Below are positions 1 through 11,482 of a DNA stretch of 64,000 bases, in pieces (position 1 is the stretch's first letter; each line of letters begins with the position of its first letter). The position numbers and the translations under genes were made by a program. Below the pieces are notes generated by a model. It was not told the DNA's origin and ran no database searches. It was given only the letters and a program-made list of their open reading frames with translations. The stretch lies in assembly GCA_950295325.1 (NCBI GenBank), contig OX485807.1:21299666-21363665 (forward strand). Direction: 5' to 3'. The stretch comes from Polytrichum commune (lineage: Eukaryota; Streptophyta; Polytrichopsida; Polytrichales; Polytrichaceae).

Positions 1-283
1 TATTTTCACTTTTTTAGAGATAACATTAAATCTGGGCTGAATGCCATAGACCATATAAGATATTACTTAAATAATTGTTAAAGACCAAACATTGTATATC
101 CCATACAAACAAACGCCCAGCCCCTTAAGAGTTAAGGACTGTGAAGATGCATGATCTCATTCTCATAGAGGCAGTAGCTTTTTCTATATCACTAGTTTGG
201 AAATTTCATTCAAACTGAAATATACAAGACAAATATTGCAATTGACACAAGAAAGGGTTGAATGAGTAATGACGTACATTAAG

Positions 284-480
284 GTAGATGGGTCTTAAGT
301 GGCTCATTTTCTTAAACAAACCCCTAGATTTGATTGGTATGTGGTTCACTGAGGATCAAAGAGCAAACATCATGCAGACACATGTTTGAAAGAGATTGGA
401 CTATGTCTTCAAAATATAAATAACTACTCTACACTCAATAGTGAACACATTTGGGAGGACCTATGTATCCAGTTAAGAAA
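284..480 (+). repeat. Dispersed MITE-like repeat, family A, 3'-truncated copy
   Basis: The copy begins with TTAAGGTAGATGGGTCTTAA and runs through the conserved core (a 'TTTGAAAGAGATTGGACTATG'-like block, then 'CTCAATAGTGAACA', then 'GGACCTATGTA'). Other copies end in the reverse complement, ACCCATCTACCTTAA, which suggests a terminal inverted repeat. This copy loses similarity after about 480. Confidence 0.55.
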
Positions 481-894
481 TCAACAAACATGCACCTCCG
501 ATAACCATAGCTAAATCTGGGGAGGCTTGGTTTTCAATCCAATTTTTCCATATGTTTCGTCGTAGATTTGCTAATGCAATACGAGTTTGGAGTGTGTAAA
601 TCTAATCAGTAGAAGTTGGAGATTATGAGAAGCGAACAAAATAACACCCAAATACCATAGTAATAAGAAACATGCATGATGGCATTGTTGGCTGCAGCCA
701 ATGTAGACCTCAGAAATAGAAAGTATACAAGTAGTGTGATTTTCCTTAATGACTATGAAACAATTTCTGCACAGTTCAAACGTTGATCTGTGGGACAAGG
801 GCTGCGTAGGAGACCCATCCCTCTCCGCCATCTGTTTCTTTGAAATGCCCACTCCTGCAACTTTTTTAGGTAGACATGCCTAATTCAGTGCCAC

Positions 895-1255
895 ATTCTA
901 AACAGACACCTATATTAGTGTGGTGAATGGTTGGGTGTGGATCTAAGAACAAACACCAAAAAGACATGGGTTGAAAAGACATTGGACTATGTGCTCAAAC
1001 TTTACTAACCATTTTAGACACAATAGCCAACATAATTGGAGAAACCTATATGATCATAACTCAGATAATCTTCACTTTGAAGATGAACAGGATATTCACA
1101 CGAGCTCCAAAAATTAGGAGGAAAATGGATTCAGGCAAAGTTTGAATTTGCTACTCATCACACTCTAATTGCATGTTTCATATCTGTTATATATCCTACA
1201 AGAAGTGGGTGCAAGGAGATAAGTGTCCGTTTAAGACCCGCTTACCTTAGTATCA
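895..1255 (+). repeat. Dispersed MITE-like repeat, family A
   Basis: The core matches the copies at 14.5, 51.4 and 52.2 kb: GACATTGGACTATGTGCTCA, then an 'ACAATAGCCAACATAATTGG' block, then GAAACCTATATGATCAT, then 'GAGCTCCAAAAATTAGGAGG'. It ends in a degraded form of the terminal motif (AAGACCCGCTTACCTTAGT). It carries no open frame. Confidence 0.6.
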
Positions 1256-2120
1256 CTATTTCCCTAATGCAAACCGCGGCTGCATGATTCCATTTTAGCA
1301 AAAACTGCATTCTGACCTACGGACTAACTGGAGAGATTCGAGAAAAACCCTAGAATGCATCCCATCAACCTCCAATACTTATCTTTGACGATAAGTCAAA
1401 CTAGGGTTTAGGGTTTACGCAAACAGCAAGAAGTATAAGAACAGGACTGCTTAAACTCTTCTGTGCAGGCTCAGGGACAAGCAAAGCTAAATCCAACGGA
1501 TTGTCTCATCTGGAGTTCACGTGATGACTTCCCACTTAAATCAGGCAGAATAAATTGCAGCAGCAGTGTTTCTGTAGTCCTATATCTTGGGAATGAGAAC
1601 AATGCCGATGATTCGGAATTGCAAAACCTCCTTGAAGCATCAGTAACAAACATCTACATGACCTAAGTCGACCATTCAACTCCATGACTGTTATGGCATC
1701 CTCAAAGACTCTGCAGACCAGCCACTAACCTAATCCTTTTAAGTGAAAATCAAGCGACAAATCAACACTCATCGTGCAATGTCAGAGAGCATGCAGGTTT
1801 CTAATGTTCCCAAAGCTGACTGATGATATAGAGAATGCTGAAGAAAACATGCCGATTTTGAATTCAACATATGTTAGGCTGCACATGCCAAGGGAGTCCA
1901 GAAATCACACACGCCTAATCTTGTGCAAGAACAGATGACCTAGCATAATGGCTTAAGAATTGTAAGCAATATGATAGAAACCCTTTATTGCCTTGCAACA
2001 AACTACAAGCGCAACAAGCTGCAAAGCTCAGAGACCTATCGTGGCACATCTCCGGCATCACAAGCACCTGATATTCAATTGTGATGGTACTCCACACTTT
2101 CCTCACATCCAAGAGCTCTG

Positions 2121-2453
2121 TCACTTCTTCTTCTCACCACCACCGGTGGCACGCATCTTCCGCAACACGGTGGTCATCTCCTCTCTCTTTCGCTTGGCAC
2201 GCAAGTGCGTGCCCAGTTTCCTCTTGGCCACCTTGAGAGCGCGCTTGTCCTTTCCAACCTTCAGGAGCTCGGTGATCCTCTTCTCGTAAGGAGCAAACCC
2301 TGCCACCTCGCGGATGAGCTTGCGCACGAGCGAGGTGCGCTTGCCGAGCTTACCTTTGGTGCTGGACGGCCGCTTGGCGATTTCGCGCTTCGTCACCTTG
2401 TGACCCCTGTTCATGCCTACGGCGATGCCGTTGCTCACAACGGAGGGCGCCAT
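2121..2453 (-). CDS. RPL36: 60S ribosomal protein eL36
   Basis: Encodes eL36, a small basic protein of the cytosolic large ribosomal subunit. The protein is 110 aa, the usual plant length (about 105-113). The diagnostic central block is [20 protein letters not shown], followed by [20 protein letters not shown] and a Lys-rich tail ending GGGEKKK. The ATG at 2453 was chosen because homologues begin close to it with a motif like GLNRGH (here [18 protein letters not shown]). The frame stays open a further 62 codons upstream, but that part has no family similarity and is probably 5' UTR. The coding region is uninterrupted, although plant RPL36 genes often carry introns; an intron in the 5' UTR or a retroposed copy are both possible. 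No poly(A) relic is seen downstream, and there is no disabling mutation, so I treat it as functional. Confidence 0.95.
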   Translation of the reverse strand: MAPSVVSNGIAVGMNRGHKVTKREIAKRPSSTKGKLGKRTSLVRKLIREVAGFAPYEKRITELLKVGKDKRALKVAKRKLGTHLRAKRKREEMTTVLRKMRATGGGEKKK

Positions 2454-3637
2454 CGCTGCCAAACTTCTGCTCCACCTCTCGCTTGCAGGGAAGCCTCCGC
2501 TTGCAAAAAGAGCGTCTCCATCGCCAAACCCTAACCCTTGTGCTCTGGGGCTGAGCAGACGGTCGTCGAGCTCTCGATGAACGTTTGTGGACGAACGTCG
2601 TTCGTTGCTCAATCTCGTCCGTTGCTCAACCTCGATCAACCGGAAATTAAACTTACCCGGTGACTTATTTTTTTGGGTGGACCTTAAATCGAAGTGGTTG
2701 GAATCCTTAATTTTTCTTGCTACTATTTTTATTTAAAATTAATATTTTTATTTAAAATTTTATTTTTATATAAATTTACGAAACTCGTTATTGAATCAAT
2801 CAAAGTAAGCTCAAGGAATTATGATGATCTTGCAATTCTAGTTATAATCTGGAAAATAAACACTTCTAAAATGAGTTGGTGAAGATCAATGATGATGATT
2901 TTCTTGCAACCACATGGATGTAGTCTATAATTCACCCGTTATAACTTTCTCTTTTAGACATGCCAAGGCCATAGTGGGTATAAATGTGAGTAGGTGTTCA
3001 ACAAAAAGGTAATTAAGGTGAAGAAAAAAGTTTCATTTTTGGTTGTCGGTTGGTTAAACTTCTAAAAGCTCAACAATTTTCCACGTAATGACATGCATTT
3101 TTTTCATTTGCTAAAACGACGGTTGCAATGCTAATACATAAAAGCTTGTAAATGTTTAATAGGACTTGTGAACGTTGAATTGGTCAATTCTGGAGCATTG
3201 TCCCTTGTGTTGAACTTCTTGGCATCACAGAGATGTACTTATGCCAATGGATAAAGCATCAGTAGGGATCCAACGTGGATCCAACAAACATAGATCAAGT
3301 GAAAATCGGGTTCAATACTTGTTGGGGGACATAGATCATGTAATGGAAGCTTGAAAATCTTAAGGGGTTAAGGCATGGCCACACGTTTTAGTGACACCAA
3401 GCAATAATATTAAGGGGTGTTGATTTGGGCAACTTCTTTTGAGAGGAGACTAACCCTCTCTATATGTAATATACATTTACTTCAAGTTGTGGATTCCATG
3501 ATCAAAAATAATTTCTACACCACATAACACTCTACTAGATAAAGTTGAAGCTAGGATGATATTTGGTCAATATTACACATGAAGGGTTGTTTGCACTGTA
3601 AAGGTGATTATGGTTGTGGTTAACAATAATAATTAAA

Positions 3638-3672
<35 letters not shown>

Positions 3673-5490
3673 TCCCTTTGCACTTGTCTTGTGCAAATCC
3701 TTGTGTTGTGGTCATAGTCAATGGTGGGATTGGTCTTTGCAATCTATCATTAGTTCTCGAACTTGGAAAGAAACGAAGTGATTATTTTCCTTGTTGGCCT
3801 TGGATTGGCAGACCCTGGCCTTGAAGCTCTCTAGTGGTACCACGTGAGCATGAACAACCAACCTAAGAATGTTAACCATGCATATTGGTGGGGTTGGTGG
3901 AGGGTGAGGGTGAGGGTGGTTGCAATTGTGGTTTTCATCTATTAAGCCATTTTCTATTAAAATATTTTTTAAAAAAAAGTAAACCACAACCACAGCCGCA
4001 ATCACCCCTAATGTAAATGATCCTTGAGATGATGATAGTTCATACCCTTATAATAGAGGGGTTGAAAATCTCCACTATATGTGTATGCATATTGAAGTGT
4101 TTAAATGGGAGGAAGTGCTTCTAAATTTAGCCATAACATAGACGATTGCAGTAAGTTCTCCTCTCTCAAAGTGTGGATGGAAACTTAATGTAGAAATAAT
4201 GAATGTCAGCTGCTCTAATTTGTATAGTTAGGGTAGAATGGGCCTAAGGCTTGATGTCTTCCCCTAAGTCTTTGTGGAGATTTCCCACCAACACCTTGCA
4301 TCCTTAGTTTTAAGGGAAAAAAAACAACATAAATGTAAACAATCATCCACATCAACATCCTACAAAACCAAATAATGTGGTCCTTACTAAGTTAAACTCA
4401 AAGACATGGCGTGGGTTGAAAATCAACGGGGCCCACATCTATCCTCAGTATGAGAATTAATGTGGGATCTAGAGAATTGTTATGGCCTACATTAATATGA
4501 CAATGTAGTGCACCTACTATGTCAACCCCCAATGCTCAATACAATCCTAATTGTGTCTCATTTGCTAAAGGACTTAACCCTAATGTCCCTTAACCCTAAT
4601 GTCCTATGAGCAGTTCATTCTAACCCCTTTGACATTAGTTCGGATGGTTTCTTGATTGTTTACACTACTACTCTTGTTCATGTTTAAGTATGCTATATTT
4701 TTCCATGTGGATAATTTCAATTAAACAAAGTTAGTTATTTCAGATTAATTCAAATTTGGGAATATGCTTTCAACCAGTTTACAGTTGAACCAGATTACGA
4801 ACCAAAACTTGACATTTGTCACCTCCGGGTTTAAGGGCAACATATTCTAAACATGTTTTCTTTTGTTGATTCCTATGTGTAAATGATTCCCCATTGAATT
4901 GAAGATTTGCATGACACTCAAACGCATCATATCCAAAAAATCTACCATCCGAATTTCTAGTTGGACATGTGGAAGGTGGGTGTAAATCCATGTGGAAGGT
5001 GGTAGTTGTGGCACGACTGCCTCAACTTGCAAAGCTTCTTCAAAAATTAAAATAATGATTTCAAGATTTGTGAGTTGATTTGAGTAGATATATTGCCCAT
5101 TTTTTGTACGAGGATAACATTTTGTCACTTGTGAGCTGATTTGAGTGGAGGTTTGACCAAAAAAAAACCAACCCTAATTTAATTTTTAAATTATTTCCCC
5201 TTGAGACCACTATTGACATTCCTGTTATAACCTCCTACATAATAAAGCTTCAACATTTCAAATTTGGAGTGTGAGTAGTCATCTTTAACTAGCAAACATC
5301 TATATAGTTGGATTTGTCAAAAAAAACTTTAGATCTTCAGCTACAATTGCTAAAATTGAGGTCAATTTTTTTGGGCAAATTTGAGGGAAATTGGACGTGG
5401 GAAGTTAGGGGTCAAGGGCTAAATGTCATTTTTAAATTGGTTGCATGAGGTTAAAGGTGTCCATATTGGCAAAATGCGGGGATGGTCTTA
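2454..5490. other. AT-rich intergenic DNA upstream of eL36
   Basis: This holds the eL36 promoter and 5' UTR side (2454-2660, noticeably GC-richer) and then about 2.8 kb of AT-rich sequence with no supported exon. A (CA)n microsatellite lies at 3639-3670. Small open frames on either strand show no domain or codon bias. Confidence 0.55.
3639..3670. repeat. (CA)n microsatellite
   Basis: About 16 uninterrupted CA/AC dinucleotides read directly from the sequence. Confidence 0.95.
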
Positions 5491-5606
5491 TAGGCCCCCC
5501 ACACATACTGGTGGTGGGCAGCAGTGAACGGGCGAACACCGTTCGCTGCCACCAGTATGTGTGGGGATGTTTTCAGATTCTCAAAATATTACGGATTCCT
5601 TGTACG

Positions 5607-8080
5607 AATGAGTTTGAGAAATAACCGGTTGAGCTTTAGGGTACACCATGAGATAATAATATTCACGTGCACATTACGAATGAGTTTGAGAAATAACCGG
5701 TTGAGATTTAGGGTAAGCTAGGAGACAATTTTATTCCAGTGCACATTACGGATGAGTTTGAGAAATAACCGGTTGAGCTTTAGGGTAAACTAGGAGACAA
5801 TTTTATTCCAGTGCACATTACGGATGAGTTTGAGAAATAATCGTTTGAGCTTTAGGGTAAACTAGGAGACAATTTTATTCCAGTGCACATTACGGATGAG
5901 TTTGAGAAATAACCGGTTGAACTTTAGGGTAAACTAGGAGACAATTTTATTCCAGTGCACATTACGGATGAGTTTGAGAAATAACCGGTTGAGCTTTAGG
6001 GTACACCATGAGATAATAATATTCACGTGCACATTACGAATGAGTTTGAGAAATAACCGGTTGAGCTTTAGGGTACACCATGAGATAATAATATTCACGT
6101 GCACATTACGAATGAGTTTGAGAAATAACCGGTTGAGATTTAGGGTAAGCTAGGAGACAATTTTATTCCAGTGCACATTACGGATGAGTTTGAGAAATAA
6201 CCGGTTGAGCTTTAGGGTAAACTAGGAGACAATTTTATTCCAGTGCACATTACGGATGAGTTTGAGAAATAACCGTTTGAGCTTTAGGGTAAACTAGGAG
6301 ACAATTTTATTCCAGTGCACATTACGGATGAGTTTGAGAAATAACCGGTTGAACTTTAGGGTAAACTAGGAGACAATTTTATTCCAGTGCACATTACGGA
6401 TGAGTTTGAGAAATAACCGGTTGAACTTTAGGGTAAACTAGGAGACAATTTTATTCCAGTGCACATTACGGATGAGTTTGAGAAATAACCGGTTGAGCTT
6501 TAGGGTACACCATGAGATAATAATATTCACGTGCACATTACGAATGAGTTTGAGAAATAACCGGTTGAGCTTTAGGGTACACCATGAGATAATAATATTC
6601 ACGTGCACATTACGAATGAGTTTGAGAAATAACCGGTTGAGATTTAGGGTAAGCTAGGAGACAATTTTATTCCAGTGCACATTACGGATGAGTTTGAGAA
6701 ATAACCGGTTGAGCTTTAGGGTAAACTAGGAGACAATTTTATTCCAGTGCACATTACGGATGAGTTTGAGAAATAACCGTTTGAGCTTTAGGGTAAACTA
6801 GGAGACAATTTTATTCCAGTGCACATTACGGATGAGTTTGAGAAATAACCGGTTGAACTTTAGGGTAAACTAGGAGACAATTTTATTCCAGTGCACATTA
6901 CGGGTGAGTTTGAGAAATAACCGGTTGAACTTTAGGGTAAACTAGGAGACAATTTTATTCCAGTGCACATTACGGATGAGTTTGAGAAATAACCGGTTGA
7001 GCTTTAGGGTACACCATGAGATAATAATATTCACGTGCACATTACGGATGAGTTTGAGAAATAACCGGTTGAGCTTTAGGGTAAACTAGGAGACAATTTT
7101 ATTCCAGTGCACATTACGGATGAGTTTGAGAAATAACCGGTTGAGCTTTAGGGTACACCATGAGATAATAATATTCAAGTGCACATTACGGATGAGTTTG
7201 AGAAATAACCGGTTGAGCTTTAGGGTAAACTAGGAGACAATTTTATTCCAGTGCACATTACGGATGAGTTTGAGAAATAACCGGTTGAGCTTTAGGGTAA
7301 ACTAGGAGACAATTTTATTCCAGTGCACATTACGGATGAGTTTGAGAAATAACCGGTTGAGCTTTAGGGTAAACTAGGAGACAATTTTATTCCAGTGCAC
7401 ATTACGGATGAGTTTGAGAAATAACCGGTTGAGCTTTAGGGTAAACTAGGAGACAATTTTATTCCAGTGCACATTACGGATGAGTTTGAGAAATAACCGG
7501 TTGAGCTTTAGGGTACACTAGGAGATAATAATATTCAAGTGCACATTACGGATGAGTTTGAGAAATAACCGGTTGAGCTTTAGGGTAAACTAGGAGACAA
7601 TTTTATTCCAGTGCACATTACGGATGAGTTTGAGAAATAACCGGTTGAGCTTTAGGGTAAACTAGGAGACAATTTTATTCTAGTGCACATTACGGATGAG
7701 TTTGAGAAATAACCGGTTGAACTTTAGGGTAAACTAGGAGACAATTTTATTCCAGTGCACATTACGGATGAGTTTGAGAAATAACCGTTTGAGCTTTAGG
7801 GTAAACTAGGAGACAATTTTATTCCAGTGCACATTACGGATGAGTTTGAGAAATAACCGGTTGAACTTTAGGGTAAACTAGGAGACAATTTTATTCCAGT
7901 GCACATTACGGATGAGTTTGAGAAATAACCGGTTGAGCTTTAGGGTAAACTAGGAGACAATTTTATTCCAGTGCACATTACGGATGAGTTTGAGAAATAA
8001 CCGTTTGAGCTTTAGGGTAAACTAGGAGACAATTTTATTCCAGTGCACATTACGGATGAGTTTGAGAAATAACCGGTTGA
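5607..8080 (+). repeat. 72-bp tandem satellite array, 34 full units plus 26 bp
   Basis: Units start with (G/A)ATGAGTTTGAGAAATAAC and end in GTGCACATTACG. Unit starts fall exactly at 5607 + 72n up to 8055, so 34 units contain no net insertion or deletion. Five main unit types are visible. One has AAACTAGGAGACAATTTTAT; one has ACACCATGAGATAATAATAT. The others differ by GAGATTT/AAGCTAGG, by CCGTTTGAGC, or by TTGAACTTT. Every unit contains TTTAGGG, the plant telomere motif, once. Since 72 is divisible by 3, the array yields repeating 24-residue peptides, but several unit types end the frame within it and there is no sign of coding. Confidence 0.95.
5967..6974 (+). repeat. Two tandem copies of a 504-bp higher-order repeat
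   Basis: Units 6-12 (5967-6470) and 13-19 (6471-6974) follow the same order of seven unit variants, and by eye differ only at 6904 (G for A). Units 1-5 look like an incomplete copy of the same order. Units 20-34 are less ordered. This is the pattern expected from unequal exchange acting on multi-unit blocks. Confidence 0.85.
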
Positions 8081-8253
8081 AACCTAATAGTCCAAAAAAA
8101 ATTATCTTGTGCTAGGTCGACATTCACAGTGAACGGGCGAGCTGGGCGTTCGTTGCGCCCAGTCGCTGCCGTTACAAAAATTTATGGGAAAAGTGGCCCC
8201 CTGCTGGTGGGAGCCTGGGACTGGCCCTCCCACCAGCAGGTGTGGGCGGGCTA

Positions 8254-9155
8254 TTAGTTGCAAGACCTAGTTTTCTTTGATCTTGGGCGCTAAGGGTGCA
8301 TTTAAATTGGGGTATGGGTCTAAAAAGCTTAGGGTCCATAACATAACTTAATGATCTTACTTTCAAACTCAAGATTGGTCCCTCAAACTAGGAGGGGACC
8401 ACCAAGATTTGGCAAGAAAGTGATGCCACATTAGTGCCACTTCATTCTTTTATATATTGAACATGAAACCTAACACAAACTCCTGGAGTCCTAATCTTTG
8501 CTCTCGACCGATAAAATTGCTCAAGTTTAGAGATTCTTTGGTCTTGGACCCTAATGTAAACCCACCCTATGAGATTAAATTTCACCTTTAAATTGGCAGA
8601 ATGAGTCTAGAGGTGTCCTTATTAACAACTTATGAGGACGCTCTTAGTTGGAGATGCCATACCTATGAGAGTCTGTGTTCAACTTAAACATCTCTCAATA
8701 AACCTTACTTTTGTACTCAAGATTAGACCCAAGCTCGAAGATGAATAAACTAGGAGAAACATTTCTTGAGTCGAGACCTCAAAGATATGGCAGGAATGTG
8801 ATGCCCACATGAATGCCACTTCATTTTTCTCATAGCTTGGACCATGAGCCTAGTGTAAACTCCTTGGGTCCAAAATTTTGTTGACCAATAGGATCGCTCA
8901 ATTTTGAAGTTTCTTTGGTCTTGGACCCTACTAGTATAAACCCACCCCATAGTTATATTGAAGATTGCAAGTAGAGGCCTTGATGCCAATGAAGCTTTGA
9001 GCTCCCAAAGTACGCCAACCTCTTCATACAAATCTCTGTTTGTTGTTTGTTGTGAGCTTGAATGTTGATTGCGAGAGAGAGAGAAGCTCGACAATTTCGA
9101 TCGTTAGCGAGAGAAAGCGAGAGAGGGAGAGGAGCTTAGCAATCTTTTGATTGAT

Positions 9156-9158
<3 letters not shown>
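8254..9158. other. Upstream region of the PAC1-like gene with a diverged direct duplication
   Basis: Two diverged copies of about 230 bp lie at roughly 8360-8600 and 8740-8965. Both share 'CACTTCATT', then 'AACTCCTGGAGTCC'-like and TTCTTTGGTCTTGGACCCT blocks, the last offset by 377 bp. No exon is supported. The proximal part (9060-9158) is purine-rich and probably belongs to the promoter or 5' UTR of the next gene. Confidence 0.5.

Positions 9159-9191
<33 letters not shown>
9159..9191 (+). promoter_or_regulatory. (GA)n tract directly abutting the start codon of the PAC1-like gene
   Basis: An uninterrupted GA run of about 33 nt ends one base before the ATG at 9192. GA/CT tracts are common in plant 5' UTRs and core promoters, and can bind GAGA-binding (BBR/BPC) proteins. 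The repeat is seen; the regulatory role is inferred. Confidence 0.5.
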
Positions 9192-9196
<5 letters not shown>

Positions 9197-11482
9197 GGGC
9201 ATGCCGGATCCCCTGACGGACATCCCTCCGCCCTCACGCTTCGACCCCGACGACCTCAACAACTTCGCTTCCAGCCCCGTCGACTTGTGCACAAAGCCGC
9301 TCGTGCTGGTAAGAACTCGTTTCCTACTTCCTGTTAAAACAATTAGAGTATAGGGTTTAGGGTTTCCATGAAAAGAAGAATGTCGCATCGTGTCTGGCCA
9401 CATCAGTATTTGCTTGCGAGGACAGAAGACAACTTTTTTTATGTTGTGCTTGTCTCATATCTGTTGCTGATTGGCAGTGGGCTCCTTGGGCCAGGAACCT
9501 GCTGCAATCTGGGGCGTTGGAGCCGCGGTTGCTGCTTCTGTCTCTGTCCAATGTCGGCAGCCACCTCTTGCACCATATCCCCAACAAGCGGATCCTTGGG
9601 TCCATTGTGCTTCCAGAAATTTCCATGGTGAGTGTCATCCATCTGTTGGACTCTTATTCGACTTATTGCATTCTTGTGTTGTTCGGAATTCAACATGGTG
9701 AATGGGAATCAGAGGTGTCATTGAAAGAAGCAGGATGGATGTGTTTCCATATGGCTGTAGATTGCAGAAGAAGGCTTTGACGTAAGGTGCAGCGGTCTGA
9801 TGGTGTGCATGATCCTCTAAACAATGCTTATGTTCTTAGTTTTTGATATTTTAGAATTTGATGTGCAGGTGAATAATCAAATAGAACCAAGTCCACATAA
9901 CAAAGAATGCTACCTGTTTACAGTCGATCCTGAAGCCTCAGTTGTTTTAGTGTCGGTTCAATACACAATTTCACCTGAACGCGCCTCTGTGTGGGCAAAG
10001 ACTCTGTTTGAAGTCATTCGCCCTGACAGGTATGTCTTAATTCATCCTTGCTTGCATTAGAATTCATCCCGTGGTTGTTTCTCTGGCACTGTTGATTTCT
10101 GTGATCAAATAGTAGAGGTCTTTATTAGGGACTTTCCCTCTTTTAGGGTTTATTGATTATCGCCAACAATTATGTGGGGCACAATAGAAGGGTGCGTTAT
10201 TTTAATTTGTACCAATTTAACTTCAAAGAGTTTCTGGTCTGGGCAGAAAGTTAGACATGTCAATGCTACAAGAGCAACCTTTGCTCTCTGCTAGAATTGA
10301 TCTCTCTCTTTGGCGAGGATTGCATTTGCATGCACATTTCAATGTGCTAACAGTCAGACTTCTATCCACAAGTTGAGACTGTAGGTGTCCAAAAGGAGTG
10401 ACACTACTTATTTTGTAAGTCATGTGATTGTGGAGTACTTGCTGACAGTAATAGTCATTTTTTTCCTGAGTGTCCGTGGCTTCCCTGGATTGGAAGTTGG
10501 AGATGAAATAAATATTGGTTGTGGTTTTGTGGTATAGGGTGTTGATGTTGGGGGCCATATCCAGCCATCATTTCAGGGGAAAAATATCTGCAGATGAACC
10601 TTTATTATTCCTGCTGGAAAGCAGTGAACAGAAGGTACTTACTGAATACGTTCCTATTGTTAAAGGTTTATAACCATAGTTGATGTTATACCTGTGGTTA
10701 ACATAATGTATAAGTGTTCCACAAAGGATGATAATTTAGGCACGAATGTTAACTTGCATTTTTTTTTCAAAATTTATCCATCACCTTGTAGAAACTACTA
10801 CGTTCTGGACAAGGTGGTCACCTTCTTAATAACTGGAATCAGGGTTATGTCTGGTCAATTTTTATCTTGAGTGCTTGATTTCCTGAGGTGAGATCACTTT
10901 GATGATACATAAACTTCACCCACCAATCATGGTTTGGATATGTGGGTAGTAAATACTGTTGCTCAAGTTCTGAAGAATTGTGCAACTTTATGTTTGCAGA
11001 AGGCAGACAAGGATCAATTAGCTGTGGCTCCATACTATCCATCTGGGAGCTTGGTGGATGGTGTTGCTGCAGCCCTCATTACCCATGTACGAGATTATTG
11101 CACATCCACCTTTGCAGTTCTTAGGTGCTGAAGAACAAATTTCTCTTAATTTTGCTAGACTCAGCTAGTGTGGACCTGACTGTTGTTAGGTTATGAATAA
11201 TAATTGCCTGAAGTAGATGATGCTTTCTTGATGTGTAGTTGCTGCTTTGTTTGTTGCATGACGAACCTATTTGTGGTGTTGCAGTGTCAAATACGGGGTT
11301 TGAAAGCGCGCTTGTTGATGTCGTGGCCAGATACAGACTTTAGTGTTGTCCGCCAGATGTCATCAGCTCTCAATGTTCTCTGTAAACAAGCCCTTCCCAA
11401 GCTCTTGGGCCTGGATTTCATCACTGCTGGAAAATCTACTGTTGGGAAAAAAATACAAGCAGATTCTGAGCTCTACATGTGA
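9192..11482 (+). CDS. Proteasome assembly chaperone 1 (PSMG1/PAC1) homologue, six exons
   Basis: Predicted 256-aa protein. PAC1 works with PAC2 to guide alpha-ring assembly of the 20S proteasome. Exons are 9192-9308, 9478-9627, 9869-10029, 10577-10634, 11000-11086 and 11285-11482; every junction is GT-AG and keeps frame (the exon 3/4 junction splits an Arg codon). The N-terminus is Pro/Asp-rich (MAGMPDPLTDIPPPSRFDPD). Two regions match the PSMG1 family as I know it. One is a segment in exons 5-6 with LVDGVAAALITHCQIRGLKA (residues about 180-199), followed by a hydrophobic LLMSWPDTD strand. The other is the extreme C-terminus, ending DSELYM. The family's usual length is about 250-290 aa, so the model seems complete. 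The start ATG is the first after the GA tract. The nearest alternative would be a general plant protein of unknown function, but the C-terminal match favours PAC1. Confidence 0.85.

Larger units (their letters stand above)
1..2120. other. Intergenic DNA downstream of eL36
   Basis: No coding exon is supported here. The stretch is AT-rich and holds two copies of a dispersed repeat family (listed separately) plus the presumed 3' untranslated region of the minus-strand eL36 gene just below 2121. Short open frames around 571-852 and 1463-1666 lack codon bias or any recognisable domain. Confidence 0.6.
5491..8253. mobile_element. TIR element carrying a 72-bp satellite array
   Basis: The left end reads TAGGCCCCCCACACATACTG and the right end, reverse-complemented, reads TAGCCCGCCCACACCTGCTG, giving an imperfect terminal inverted repeat. 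Both ends are flanked by TTA (5488-5490 and 8254-8256), which suits a 3-bp duplication of the PIF/Harbinger-Tourist kind. Each end also folds on itself: 5497-5514 pairs perfectly with 5549-5566 (18 of 18), 8132-8148 with 8155-8173, and 8201-8213 with 8227-8239 (13 of 13). The interior is almost entirely a tandem array. A 158-bp element at 21453-21610 has matching ends and no array, so the family appears to exist without the satellite. No transposase is encoded. The family assignment is inference from ends and duplication length. Confidence 0.6.

Noticed and set aside
5524-6657. Plus-strand open frames repeating MSLRNNRLSFRV
   Set aside because: They are the 72-bp satellite read in a frame kept open because 72 is divisible by 3. 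They end within the array and have no coding signature.
5607-8080. Interstitial telomere tract
   Set aside because: TTTAGGG occurs once per 72-bp unit and never in tandem, so this is a satellite with an included motif and not a telomere remnant.
5607-8080. CRISPR-like array
   Set aside because: Units are contiguous with no unique spacers, and the context is a plant nuclear genome.
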